A stretch of 64,000 nt of DNA from Microbacterium sp. VKM Ac-2870. Lineage in GTDB: Bacteria > Actinomycetota > Actinomycetes > Actinomycetales > Microbacteriaceae. The first letter of the stretch is position 1, and every line of letters begins with the position of its first letter. The position numbers were made by a program, and so were the translations under genes. Positions 23,592 to 30,501 of this stretch are shown in pieces. The stretch spans positions 310,001 to 374,000 of the forward strand of contig NZ_JADKSH010000002.1 in assembly GCF_015350795.1 (NCBI RefSeq), in the 5' to 3' direction. The notes under the pieces were generated by a model. That model did no database searches, was not told the DNA's origin, and saw nothing but the letters and a program-made list of their open reading frames with translations.

Positions 23592-25150
23592 CGGCGCGCG
23601 CCTTCGCGGGATGCCTCGTACGCCGCGCGCCACTCCGTGTTCATCGGAAAGAGCCCGTCGATGGGGTGGCCTTCGGCCACGCGCGCGGCGATCCAGCCAT
23701 CTTCGTCCTCCTGGGCGAGGGCGGCAGTGGCGACCTCCTCGGCCAGATGCGGAGGGACGACGATCACGCCGTCGGCGTCGCCGACGATGATGTCGCCGGG
23801 CTGCACGGTGGTGCCGCCGCAGGCGATCGTGACGTCGACATCCCACGGCACGTGCTTGCGACCGAGGACGGCGGGATGGGCGCCCGCGGTGTACACGGGG
23901 ATGCCGATGGCCGTGACCGCGTCGATGTCGCGGACGCCCCCGTCGGTGACGATGCCCGCCGCATGCCGGGCGTGCGCGCGGATGGCGAGCACGTCGCCGA
24001 GCGTGCCGGAGCCCGCCTCGCCGCGGGCTTCGATGACGATCACCTCGCCCTCGCCGACCGCGTCGAACGCGCGCTTCTGCGCGTTGTAGCCGCCGCCGTG
24101 GCTTGCGAACAGGTCTTCGCGGCCGGGCACGAACCGCAGGGTCTTGGCGGTTCCGACGAGTTTCTGCGCGGGATGCAGGGGACGCACGCCATCGATCGTG
24201 ACGGCGTTGAGACCGCGCGTGCGCAACTGCTGCGAGAGCGCGGCGACGGGTGTGCGCAGGAGCTTCTCGCGCAGTTGCGGGGTGAGCGTACCCCCGGTCG
24301 TTGAGCGAGCGGCGGAGCCGCGAGTCGAAACGCCGTCCGCCGCGAGGCCCGCGGCCTCCGTCGAGCCCCAGGCCTCTTCGCGCTGCACGTCATCGACGGC
24401 GGGCAGCGATCCCAGCGCCGCGTCGAAGGGGATGTCGGGGCCATCGACCACGGTCGTCACCAGGTGACCACTTGTCTGCCCGATCGCGGGCGCGTCGACT
24501 TCGACCTCGACGACGTCGCCGGGCACGATCACGGAAGAGCCGGCGGGTGTGCCGGTGAGAACGACATCGCCCGGTTCGAGGGTGAAGTGCTGCGACAGAT
24601 CGGCGACGATCTGTGCGAGCGGAAACAGGAGGTCGTCGGTCGAGCCCTCTTGACGCAGGTCGCCGTTGACCCACGTGCGCACGCGCAGGCCGGCGGGGTC
24701 GACGAGGGCTGCGGGGATCAAGGTGGGCCCGATCGGTGTGAAGCCGTCTCCGCCCTTGGAGCGGACGTTGGATCCCTTGTCGGCGGCGCGCAGGTCGTAG
24801 AGACCGAGGTCGTTGGATGCCGTGACCCACCCGACGTGGAGCCAGGCGTCGTCGATTGCGACCCGGCGAGCTGTGCGGCCGATGACCAGAGCGATCTCGC
24901 CCTCGAAGGCGAGCAGTTCGGTTCCTGCGGGGCGTTCGACGACGCCCCCGGAGGCGGCGACCGAACTCGACGCCTTGAAGAAGTAGGACGGGGCATCGGG
25001 GCGTCGACCGCGCTGAGCAGCGCGCGACGCGTAGCTGAGGTGTACGGCGACGATCTTCCCGGGACGGCACGGCAATGCAGCGAATCGGGCGTCGGCGCCG
25101 CTGTCGGCGGCGTCCGCGGCGGCATCCGCGGAGTGGGCATCGATGGTCAT
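23588..25150 (-). CDS. Fusion of a fumarylacetoacetate hydrolase (HpaG-like) domain with an RraA-like aldolase/decarboxylase domain
   Basis: The 520-residue protein has two enzymes in one chain. Residues 30-250 form an FAH fold: FEGEIALVIG with the metal Glu pair, ASNDLGLYDLR with the metal Asp, and LTGTPAG. This matches one half of HpaG, the OPET decarboxylase/HHDD isomerase. Residues 295-510 form an RraA-like fold: HGGGYNAQKRAFDA, EAGSGTLGDVLA and the catalytic Arg-Asp in TDGGVRDIDAV, as in HMG/CHA aldolases that also decarboxylate oxaloacetate. The linker near residues 273-284 is encoded by a dispersed repeat. The ATG at 25150 follows a GAGGGAG. It is the first gene of the leftward hpa operon. 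Which half performs the decarboxylation is unknown. Confidence 0.88.
   Translation of the reverse strand: MTIDAHSADAAADAADSGADARFAALPCRPGKIVAVHLSYASRAAQRGRRPDAPSYFFKASSSVAASGGVVERPAGTELLAFEGEIALVIGRTARRVAIDDAWLHVGWVTASNDLGLYDLRAADKGSNVRSKGGDGFTPIGPTLIPAALVDPAGLRVRTWVNGDLRQEGSTDDLLFPLAQIVADLSQHFTLEPGDVVLTGTPAGSSVIVPGDVVEVEVDAPAIGQTSGHLVTTVVDGPDIPFDAALGSLPAVDDVQREEAWGSTEAAGLAADGVSTRGSAARSTTGGTLTPQLREKLLRTPVAALSQQLRTRGLNAVTIDGVRPLHPAQKLVGTAKTLRFVPGREDLFASHGGGYNAQKRAFDAVGEGEVIVIEARGEAGSGTLGDVLAIRAHARHAAGIVTDGGVRDIDAVTAIGIPVYTAGAHPAVLGRKHVPWDVDVTIACGGTTVQPGDIIVGDADGVIVVPPHLAEEVATAALAQEDEDGWIAARVAEGHPIDGLFPMNTEWRAAYEASREGARR
24300..24332. repeat. Copy B of the dispersed repeat, inside the FAH-RraA gene
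   Basis: GTTGAGCGAG (24300-24309), an 11-base spacer and CGAGTCGAAA (24321-24330) match copy C at 28583 with the same spacing. The spacer CGGCGGAGCCG is itself a small hairpin. The copy is in frame and encodes the flexible linker between the two enzyme domains. Confidence 0.75.
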
Positions 25151-25180
25151 GAGCTCCCTCGCTCTTGCGTCGTATCCGAA

Positions 25181-25209
25181 ATCGTATATGATCTTGAGCA
25201 TCCGGGCAA
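25181..25209 (-). promoter_or_regulatory. Promoter of the hpa operon with an overlapping GntR-type operator
   Basis: On the minus strand TTGCCC (25204-25209) and TACGAT (25181-25186) are separated by 17 bases and form a good -35/-10 pair for the FAH-RraA gene. ATCGTATATGAT (25181-25192) is a 12-base palindrome with one mismatched pair, of the ATCGTATACGAT kind used by FCD-type GntR regulators, and covers the -10. The same site could also control the divergent transporter. Confidence 0.7.
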
Positions 25210-25259
25210 GCATGCTGTGCCCACGCGACAGAGACGTCACATCACCCTGGGAGTCACCG

Positions 25260-26648
25260 ATGACCGCACCCACATACGAGCCCGCGGGTTTCACCCCGAC
25301 CGGCACGATCGCCGCCCACACCGACCGCCGTCGCGTGGTCTTCGCCACCATCGTCGGCACCACCGTGGAGTGGTACGACTTCTTCATCTACGCCTCCGCG
25401 GCGGGCTTGGTCTTCGGCCAGTTGTTCTTCGCGCCGGCGGGCGAGGGCTTCGCGCAGGTACTCTCCTTCATCACCGTGGGCATCAGCTTCCTGTTCCGCC
25501 CCTTCGGCGCCTTCCTCGCAGGCCACTTCGGCGACAGGTACGGCCGCCGACTCGTGCTGATGGTCACGCTCATTCTGATGGGCGTCGCGACAACCCTCGT
25601 GGGCGTTCTGCCGACGTATGCCGCGATCGGCATGGCTGCGCCCATCCTGCTGGTGCTGCTGCGCATCCTGCAGGGAATCTCCGCGGGCGGTGAGTGGGGC
25701 GGCGCCGTGCTGCTCGCCGTCGAGCATGCGCCGAAGAAGCGGCGCGGCCTCTTCGGCGCATCGCCGCAGATGGGCGTGCCGCTCGGTCTGTTGCTCGCCT
25801 CGGGCATGCTCGCCCTCATGGCGCTCGTGGCCCCCGGTGAGGCCTTCCTGCAGTGGGGCTGGCGTGTGCCGTTCCTCCTCTCGTTCGTGCTGATCGTCAT
25901 CGGCTACTACGTGCGCCGCCGCGTCGAGGAGAGCCCTGTGTTCACCGAGCTGGCGGAGCGCAAGGAGGAGACGCGGATGCCGATCGTGCAGCTGTTCCGC
26001 CGTCACGCGCTGCTCGTGGTCATCGCCGCGCTCGTTTTCGCGGGCAACAACGCAGTGGGGTACATGACGACGGGCGGCTACATCCAGCGGTATGCGACCG
26101 ACCCGAAGGGCGCCATCGGCCTGGCCACCGCCGACGTTCTCGGCGCGGTCACCGTGTCGGCCGTCACGTGGCTGCTCTTCACCTTCATCTCCGGGTGGAT
26201 CTCCGACCGCATCGGGCGGCGCTCGACCTACCTCATCGGCTGGGTCCTGCAGCTGGTCGGCGTCTTCCTTCTGTTCCCGCTGGTGAACACGGGCTCGATC
26301 GTCAGCTTGACGCTGGGTCTCGTGATCCTCACCGTGGGTCTCGGCTTCACCTACGGGCCCCAGGCGGCGCTGTATGCCGAGCTGTTCCCCGCATCCATCC
26401 GCTTCTCCGGCGTCTCCATCTCGTACGCCATCGGCGCCATTCTCGGTGGGGCGTTCGCGCCGACGATCGCCCAGGCGATCGTGCAGGCCACCGGATCGAC
26501 CACCGGTGTCACCTGGTACCTCGTCGGCATGACGGTGCTGGGCCTGATCGCGACTCTGCTTCTGCGCGACCGCAGCGGCATCCCGCTCGGCCCCGATCAC
26601 GAGGCGGAACAGTCCGTGAGCCCGGTCTACGGCGTGTCCCGGTTCTGA
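25260..26648 (+). CDS. MFS transporter, metabolite:H+ symporter (MHS) family
   Basis: The 462-residue protein has 12 predicted membrane segments. The MHS signature between helices 2 and 3 is GHFGDRYGRR, and helix 1 begins with TTVEWYDFFIYASAAGLVF. QGISAGGEWGGAVLLAVEHAP is another MHS hallmark. Members import aromatic or organic acids with protons; here the divergent hpa operon and the following hydroxylase gene suggest uptake of a hydroxyphenylacetate or related acid. The ATG at 25260 has GGGAG six bases upstream. An in-frame ATG at 25143 would start inside the divergent FAH-RraA gene and is rejected. Confidence 0.92.
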   Translation: MTAPTYEPAGFTPTGTIAAHTDRRRVVFATIVGTTVEWYDFFIYASAAGLVFGQLFFAPAGEGFAQVLSFITVGISFLFRPFGAFLAGHFGDRYGRRLVLMVTLILMGVATTLVGVLPTYAAIGMAAPILLVLLRILQGISAGGEWGGAVLLAVEHAPKKRRGLFGASPQMGVPLGLLLASGMLALMALVAPGEAFLQWGWRVPFLLSFVLIVIGYYVRRRVEESPVFTELAERKEETRMPIVQLFRRHALLVVIAALVFAGNNAVGYMTTGGYIQRYATDPKGAIGLATADVLGAVTVSAVTWLLFTFISGWISDRIGRRSTYLIGWVLQLVGVFLLFPLVNTGSIVSLTLGLVILTVGLGFTYGPQAALYAELFPASIRFSGVSISYAIGAILGGAFAPTIAQAIVQATGSTTGVTWYLVGMTVLGLIATLLLRDRSGIPLGPDHEAEQSVSPVYGVSRF

Positions 26649-26665
26649 GCCGGAAAGGCGAAACG

Positions 26666-28561
26666 ATGCAGTTCCACCACCACGGCTACGTCTCCGCCGA
26701 CCCGCGGGTGCTCCCCGCGGCAGGCACGGGGATCGACCGCCCCGCCGATCTGCCCGACGAGGTCGACGTGCTGATCGTCGGGTCGGGGCCGGCCGGCATG
26801 CTGCTGGCCGCGCAGCTGGCGCAGTATCCCGACGTCGTCGCGCGCATCGTCGAGCGGCGCGAGGGGCGCCTGTCGCTCGGGCAGGCCGACGGCATCCAGC
26901 CGCGCAGTGTCGAGACGTTCCAGGCGTTCGGCTTCGCCGAGCGGATCATCGCCGAGGCCTACAACATCGGGTGGATGAACTTCTGGGGTCCCGACCCCGA
27001 CGACCCGCGTCGCATCGTGCGCCGATCGCGCACCGCCGACTACGCCTACGACATCAGCGAGTTCCCCCATCTCATCGTCAACCAGGCGCGAGTGCTCGAC
27101 TACTTCGCCGAGGCCGCCGCCCACGGGCCGGGTCGCATCGTGCCCGACTACGGCATCGAGTTCGCCGGACTCACCGTCCACGACGCGGGGGAGTACCCCG
27201 TCGAGGTGCGGCTGCGTCACGTCGCGGGGGAGCGTGCCGGACAGGATCGAACGGTGCAGGCGAAGTACGTGGTCGGCTGCGACGGCGCCCGCAGCGGCGT
27301 GCGTGCCGCCATCGGTCGCGTGCACGTGGGCGATACCTCGCAGCACGCCTGGGGCGTGATGGATGTGCTCGTGGAGACCGACTTCCCCGACTGGCGCATC
27401 AAGTGCGCGATCAACGCCGAAGCGGGCAACATCCTGCACATCCCGCGCGAGGGTGGCTACCTCAGCCGTGTCTACGTCGATCTCGGTGCCGTCGCGGACG
27501 ACGACGACCACCGCGTGCGCCAGACGCCGGTCGAAGAGATCATCCGCCGTGCGAACGAGATCCTGCATCCCTACACGCTCGATGTGAAGAGCGTCGCCTG
27601 GCACAGCGTCTACGAGGTCGGGCACCGGGTCACCGACGGCTTCGACGATGTGCCAGGAGGCGCTCGCGATCCCCGCGTGTTCCTCACCGGCGACGCGTGC
27701 CACACGCACAGCGCCAAGGCGGGGCAGGGCATGAACGTGTCGATGCAGGACGGGTTCAACCTCGGCTGGAAACTCGGTTCGGTGCTCACGGGGCTGAGCC
27801 CGGCATCCCTCCTATCGACGTACGGCACCGAGCGCCGGCCCGTTGCCCAGCAGCTGATCGACTTCGACAAGGAGTGGTCGACGCTCATGGCGCGAAAGCC
27901 CGAAGAGATCTCCGATCCCGCCGATCTGGCCGCCTACTATCTCGCCACGGCCGAGTTCCCCTCGGGCTTCATGACCACGTACGCCGCCGAGACAGGCGTG
28001 GTCGCCCGCGGCTCGCACCCGAACCTCGCGACGGGCTTCCCCCTCGGCAAGCGGTTCAAGAGCGCACCGGTGACGCTGGCCGCCGACGGCAACGCTGTCC
28101 ACCTCGGACATCACGCGAAGGCGGACGGGCGGTGGCGGTTGTACGCGTTCGCCGACCGGTCGGGCAGCGCGCCCGACTCCGCCCTCAGCCGGTTCGCGAC
28201 CTGGCTGGCCGACGACCCGCGATCGCCGGTGCGGCGTCACACCCCGAAGGATGCCGACATCGACGCCGTCTTCGACGCGAAGGTCATCTACCAGGAAGGG
28301 TTCGAAGAACTCGACGTGACGCAGGCGCCCGCGATCTTCCGGCCCCGCTCTGGCGCGCTGGGCCTGACCGATTGGGAGAAGGTCTTCACCGCCGCGCCCA
28401 CCCGCTGGAACGACGTCGACATCTTCGACGCGCGCGGGCTGTCGCGGGGAGGCGTGCTCGTCGTCGTCCGCCCCGATCAGTACGTCGCCGCGGTGCTGCC
28501 GCTGGATGCCACCGACGAGCTGGCCGCGTTCTTCGCGGAGTGGATGCTGCCGACGGCGTGA
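26666..28561 (+). CDS. FAD-dependent aromatic hydroxylase, phenol hydroxylase / 3-hydroxybenzoate 4-hydroxylase (MobA) type
   Basis: The 631-residue protein is a class A flavoprotein monooxygenase with the N-terminal FAD loop DVLIVGSGPAGML (about residues 34-46), a DG motif in VVGCDGARSGVR, and the second FAD motif GDACHTHSAKAGQGMN. A thioredoxin-like C-terminal domain follows, as in phenol 2-monooxygenase. From its beginning (MQFHHHGYVSADPR) to its end (LVVVRPDQYVAAVLPL) it resembles Comamonas 3-hydroxybenzoate 4-hydroxylase as I remember it. In this hpa island it may instead place the second hydroxyl on a hydroxyphenylacetate to make homoprotocatechuate. It follows the transporter by 17 bases and AAAGG precedes the ATG. 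Confidence 0.88.
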   Translation: MQFHHHGYVSADPRVLPAAGTGIDRPADLPDEVDVLIVGSGPAGMLLAAQLAQYPDVVARIVERREGRLSLGQADGIQPRSVETFQAFGFAERIIAEAYNIGWMNFWGPDPDDPRRIVRRSRTADYAYDISEFPHLIVNQARVLDYFAEAAAHGPGRIVPDYGIEFAGLTVHDAGEYPVEVRLRHVAGERAGQDRTVQAKYVVGCDGARSGVRAAIGRVHVGDTSQHAWGVMDVLVETDFPDWRIKCAINAEAGNILHIPREGGYLSRVYVDLGAVADDDDHRVRQTPVEEIIRRANEILHPYTLDVKSVAWHSVYEVGHRVTDGFDDVPGGARDPRVFLTGDACHTHSAKAGQGMNVSMQDGFNLGWKLGSVLTGLSPASLLSTYGTERRPVAQQLIDFDKEWSTLMARKPEEISDPADLAAYYLATAEFPSGFMTTYAAETGVVARGSHPNLATGFPLGKRFKSAPVTLAADGNAVHLGHHAKADGRWRLYAFADRSGSAPDSALSRFATWLADDPRSPVRRHTPKDADIDAVFDAKVIYQEGFEELDVTQAPAIFRPRSGALGLTDWEKVFTAAPTRWNDVDIFDARGLSRGGVLVVVRPDQYVAAVLPLDATDELAAFFAEWMLPTA

Positions 28562-28582
28562 CGGTTCGGGGCGTGTCGAGAC

Positions 28583-28615
28583 GTTGAGCGAGGCCCGAAG
28601 GACCGAGTCGAAATG
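28583..28615. repeat. Copy C of the dispersed repeat, between two convergent genes
   Basis: GTTGAGCGAG (28583-28592), an 11-base spacer and CGAGTCGAAA (28604-28613) form this copy. It occupies the gap between the hydroxylase stop and the antiporter stop and could also act as a bidirectional terminator-like structure. Confidence 0.75.
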
Positions 28616-28628
28616 CAGAACCCCGCAC

Positions 28629-30380
28629 TCAGTCCAGGTCGTCGACCCCGCTGAGGCGCAACTCCTCCGCATCCAGATGGGCTTCGAGCCGCCGCGCCAG
28701 CAGATCGTCGACCGTGCCTTCACGGCGCAGCCGCAGCAGCACCTCGCGCTTGCGGTCGAGCAGGGCGAGCTTCAGCCGCGTCATCTCCTCGAAGCGCACG
28801 AGCGGCGAGCGCTGGGTCAGATCGATCCCGGTCGACGCCGCCAGCATCGTCAACGCGACCGTGCCATCGGCGGCGGTCGTCCCGGCATCCACGACCGTCT
28901 GGGCACCCGTGTCGGGCGCCGACGGAGCCGACAGCATCCCCTCGAGCTGCACGATCTGGTCGGCGTCGCTGGTCGCCTGGGCGCGGGCGAAGGCCCGGGC
29001 GTTGGCGAGCTCCAGCATGTCGTAGCCGTCCTGACGCGCCCGCTCGCGCACCTCGTCACTGACAGCGTGCTCGGCGGCGATGTCGTCGAGGGCAGCGATG
29101 GCCGCTCCCGTGATGGTGCGCTGCGCGAGCTCGATCTCATCGGCGGCCCAGCTGTCGTTCGGCAGCTTCGCCCAGCGGACGATCGCGGGCAGCAGCGGCC
29201 CCTGCACCAGCAGGCTCAGCACGATCACCCCCGCCGTCACGAAGACCACGGCGTCGCGTCCGACGAGCGGGTCTCCGGATGCCGTGGTCAGCGGCACCGA
29301 CAGGGCGATCGCGAGCGACACGGCTCCGCGGAAGCCCGCGACCGTGCTCACGACGCGGGCGCGATTGAGTGAGCCCGGACCCGAACGGGCGGTCAGGCCC
29401 GGATTGCGCGGGCGCGAGAACGGCGACATCAGCAGTTGGAAGAGGTAGCGGACCACGAGAAGCGCTGCCCACGCCGAGACGGTGAGAAGCACGAGTCCCC
29501 AGATCTCACTCGGTGAGATCTCGTGCAGCACCAGTTGGACCTCGAGCCCGATCAGCACGAACAGGGCGCCGTTGAGCAGATACACGCCGAACGGCCATGC
29601 GGCCGTCGCCGTGCGGCGGGAGGCAGCCGTCGTGATGCGCGGCGATGCCCACGCGACGATGAGGCCGGCGAACACCACCGCCAGCACGCCCGACGCACCC
29701 ACGAGCTCGGCGAGCAGGAAGGCCGTGAACGGCACGAGCAGCAGCGTGACGTTGATCGACAGTGCGCTGCGCATGCGCCGCAGCGACACGTACGCGAGGG
29801 CCGCGATGACGATGCCCGCCGCCGCGCCGCCGAGGTACGACACCAGAACCGTTCCGGTGATCGACCAGCCCGTGACGGTGTCGCCGAGGGCGACGGAGAC
29901 GGCGATCGCGTACAGCACCAGAGCCGTGCCGTCGTTGGTGAGGCTCTCGGCCTTGAGCTTCATGAAGGTCCGCTGCGGCAGCAGGCGGCCGAGGGCGGCG
30001 ACTGCCGTGGCATCGGGCGGCGCGACGGCGGCGCCGAGGATCATCGCGGCCGGCCAGGGCAACCCGAACATCGCCCCGATCCACGCCACGGCGAATGCCG
30101 ACGCGACGACGAGCAGGGTGCTCATCGGCACGATGTAGCGCAGCGACCGGCGCACGCCGCGCAGCGACGTCGTCATGCTCTCCCAGAAGAGCATGACCGG
30201 CAAGAACAGCAGCAGCACGGTCTCGGGCGGCAACTCGATGTGGCGTAGCTCCGGCACGAATCCCAGGAGCAATCCGATGATCAACAGCACCAGCGGTGTC
30301 GCCAATCGCAGGCGCGGAGCCAGGATGGTTCCTGCCAACACCGCGAGTCCGAGGAGGACCGTGACTTCCAGACCTTCCAT
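28629..30380 (-). CDS. Cation:proton antiporter, CPA1 (NhaP/NhaG) family
   Basis: The 583-residue protein has about 12 membrane segments in the first 400 residues followed by a helical cytoplasmic tail of about 170 residues. CPA1 landmarks are LPPETVLLLFLPVMLFWES, the ion site region APPDATAVAALGRLLPQR and ESLTNDGTALVLYAIAV. Such proteins exchange Na+ or K+ for H+ and support pH and salt balance. The last part carries many Glu, Arg and Lys residues with coiled-coil tendency. It is transcribed alone; the upstream ThDP enzyme gene ends with a hairpin 99 bases away. Confidence 0.92.
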   Translation of the reverse strand: MEGLEVTVLLGLAVLAGTILAPRLRLATPLVLLIIGLLLGFVPELRHIELPPETVLLLFLPVMLFWESMTTSLRGVRRSLRYIVPMSTLLVVASAFAVAWIGAMFGLPWPAAMILGAAVAPPDATAVAALGRLLPQRTFMKLKAESLTNDGTALVLYAIAVSVALGDTVTGWSITGTVLVSYLGGAAAGIVIAALAYVSLRRMRSALSINVTLLLVPFTAFLLAELVGASGVLAVVFAGLIVAWASPRITTAASRRTATAAWPFGVYLLNGALFVLIGLEVQLVLHEISPSEIWGLVLLTVSAWAALLVVRYLFQLLMSPFSRPRNPGLTARSGPGSLNRARVVSTVAGFRGAVSLAIALSVPLTTASGDPLVGRDAVVFVTAGVIVLSLLVQGPLLPAIVRWAKLPNDSWAADEIELAQRTITGAAIAALDDIAAEHAVSDEVRERARQDGYDMLELANARAFARAQATSDADQIVQLEGMLSAPSAPDTGAQTVVDAGTTAADGTVALTMLAASTGIDLTQRSPLVRFEEMTRLKLALLDRKREVLLRLRREGTVDDLLARRLEAHLDAEELRLSGVDDLD

Positions 30381-30478
30381 GGCACCCCGTTCGTTCGCGC
30401 TGCGGCATCCACCGCCGGATTTCGTCGATGCCCAGTGTGCGCCACAAACACAGCGTTCTGATAGGCCCTCGCATTCCC

Positions 30479-30501
30479 GCGTTCGCCCGATGCGCGAACG
30501 C
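30479..30501 (-). terminator. Hairpin at the end of the ThDP enzyme gene
   Basis: GCGTTCGC (30479-30486) pairs perfectly with GCGAACGC (30494-30501) around a seven-base loop. The structure begins at the stop codon of the leftward ThDP enzyme gene. No U-tract follows. Confidence 0.55.

Noticed and set aside
18638..28561. Recent acquisition of the hpa island on a mobile element
   Set aside because: No transposase, integrase, flanking direct repeats or tRNA were seen, and base composition looks the same as in the neighbours. Only the small dispersed repeats are suggestive.
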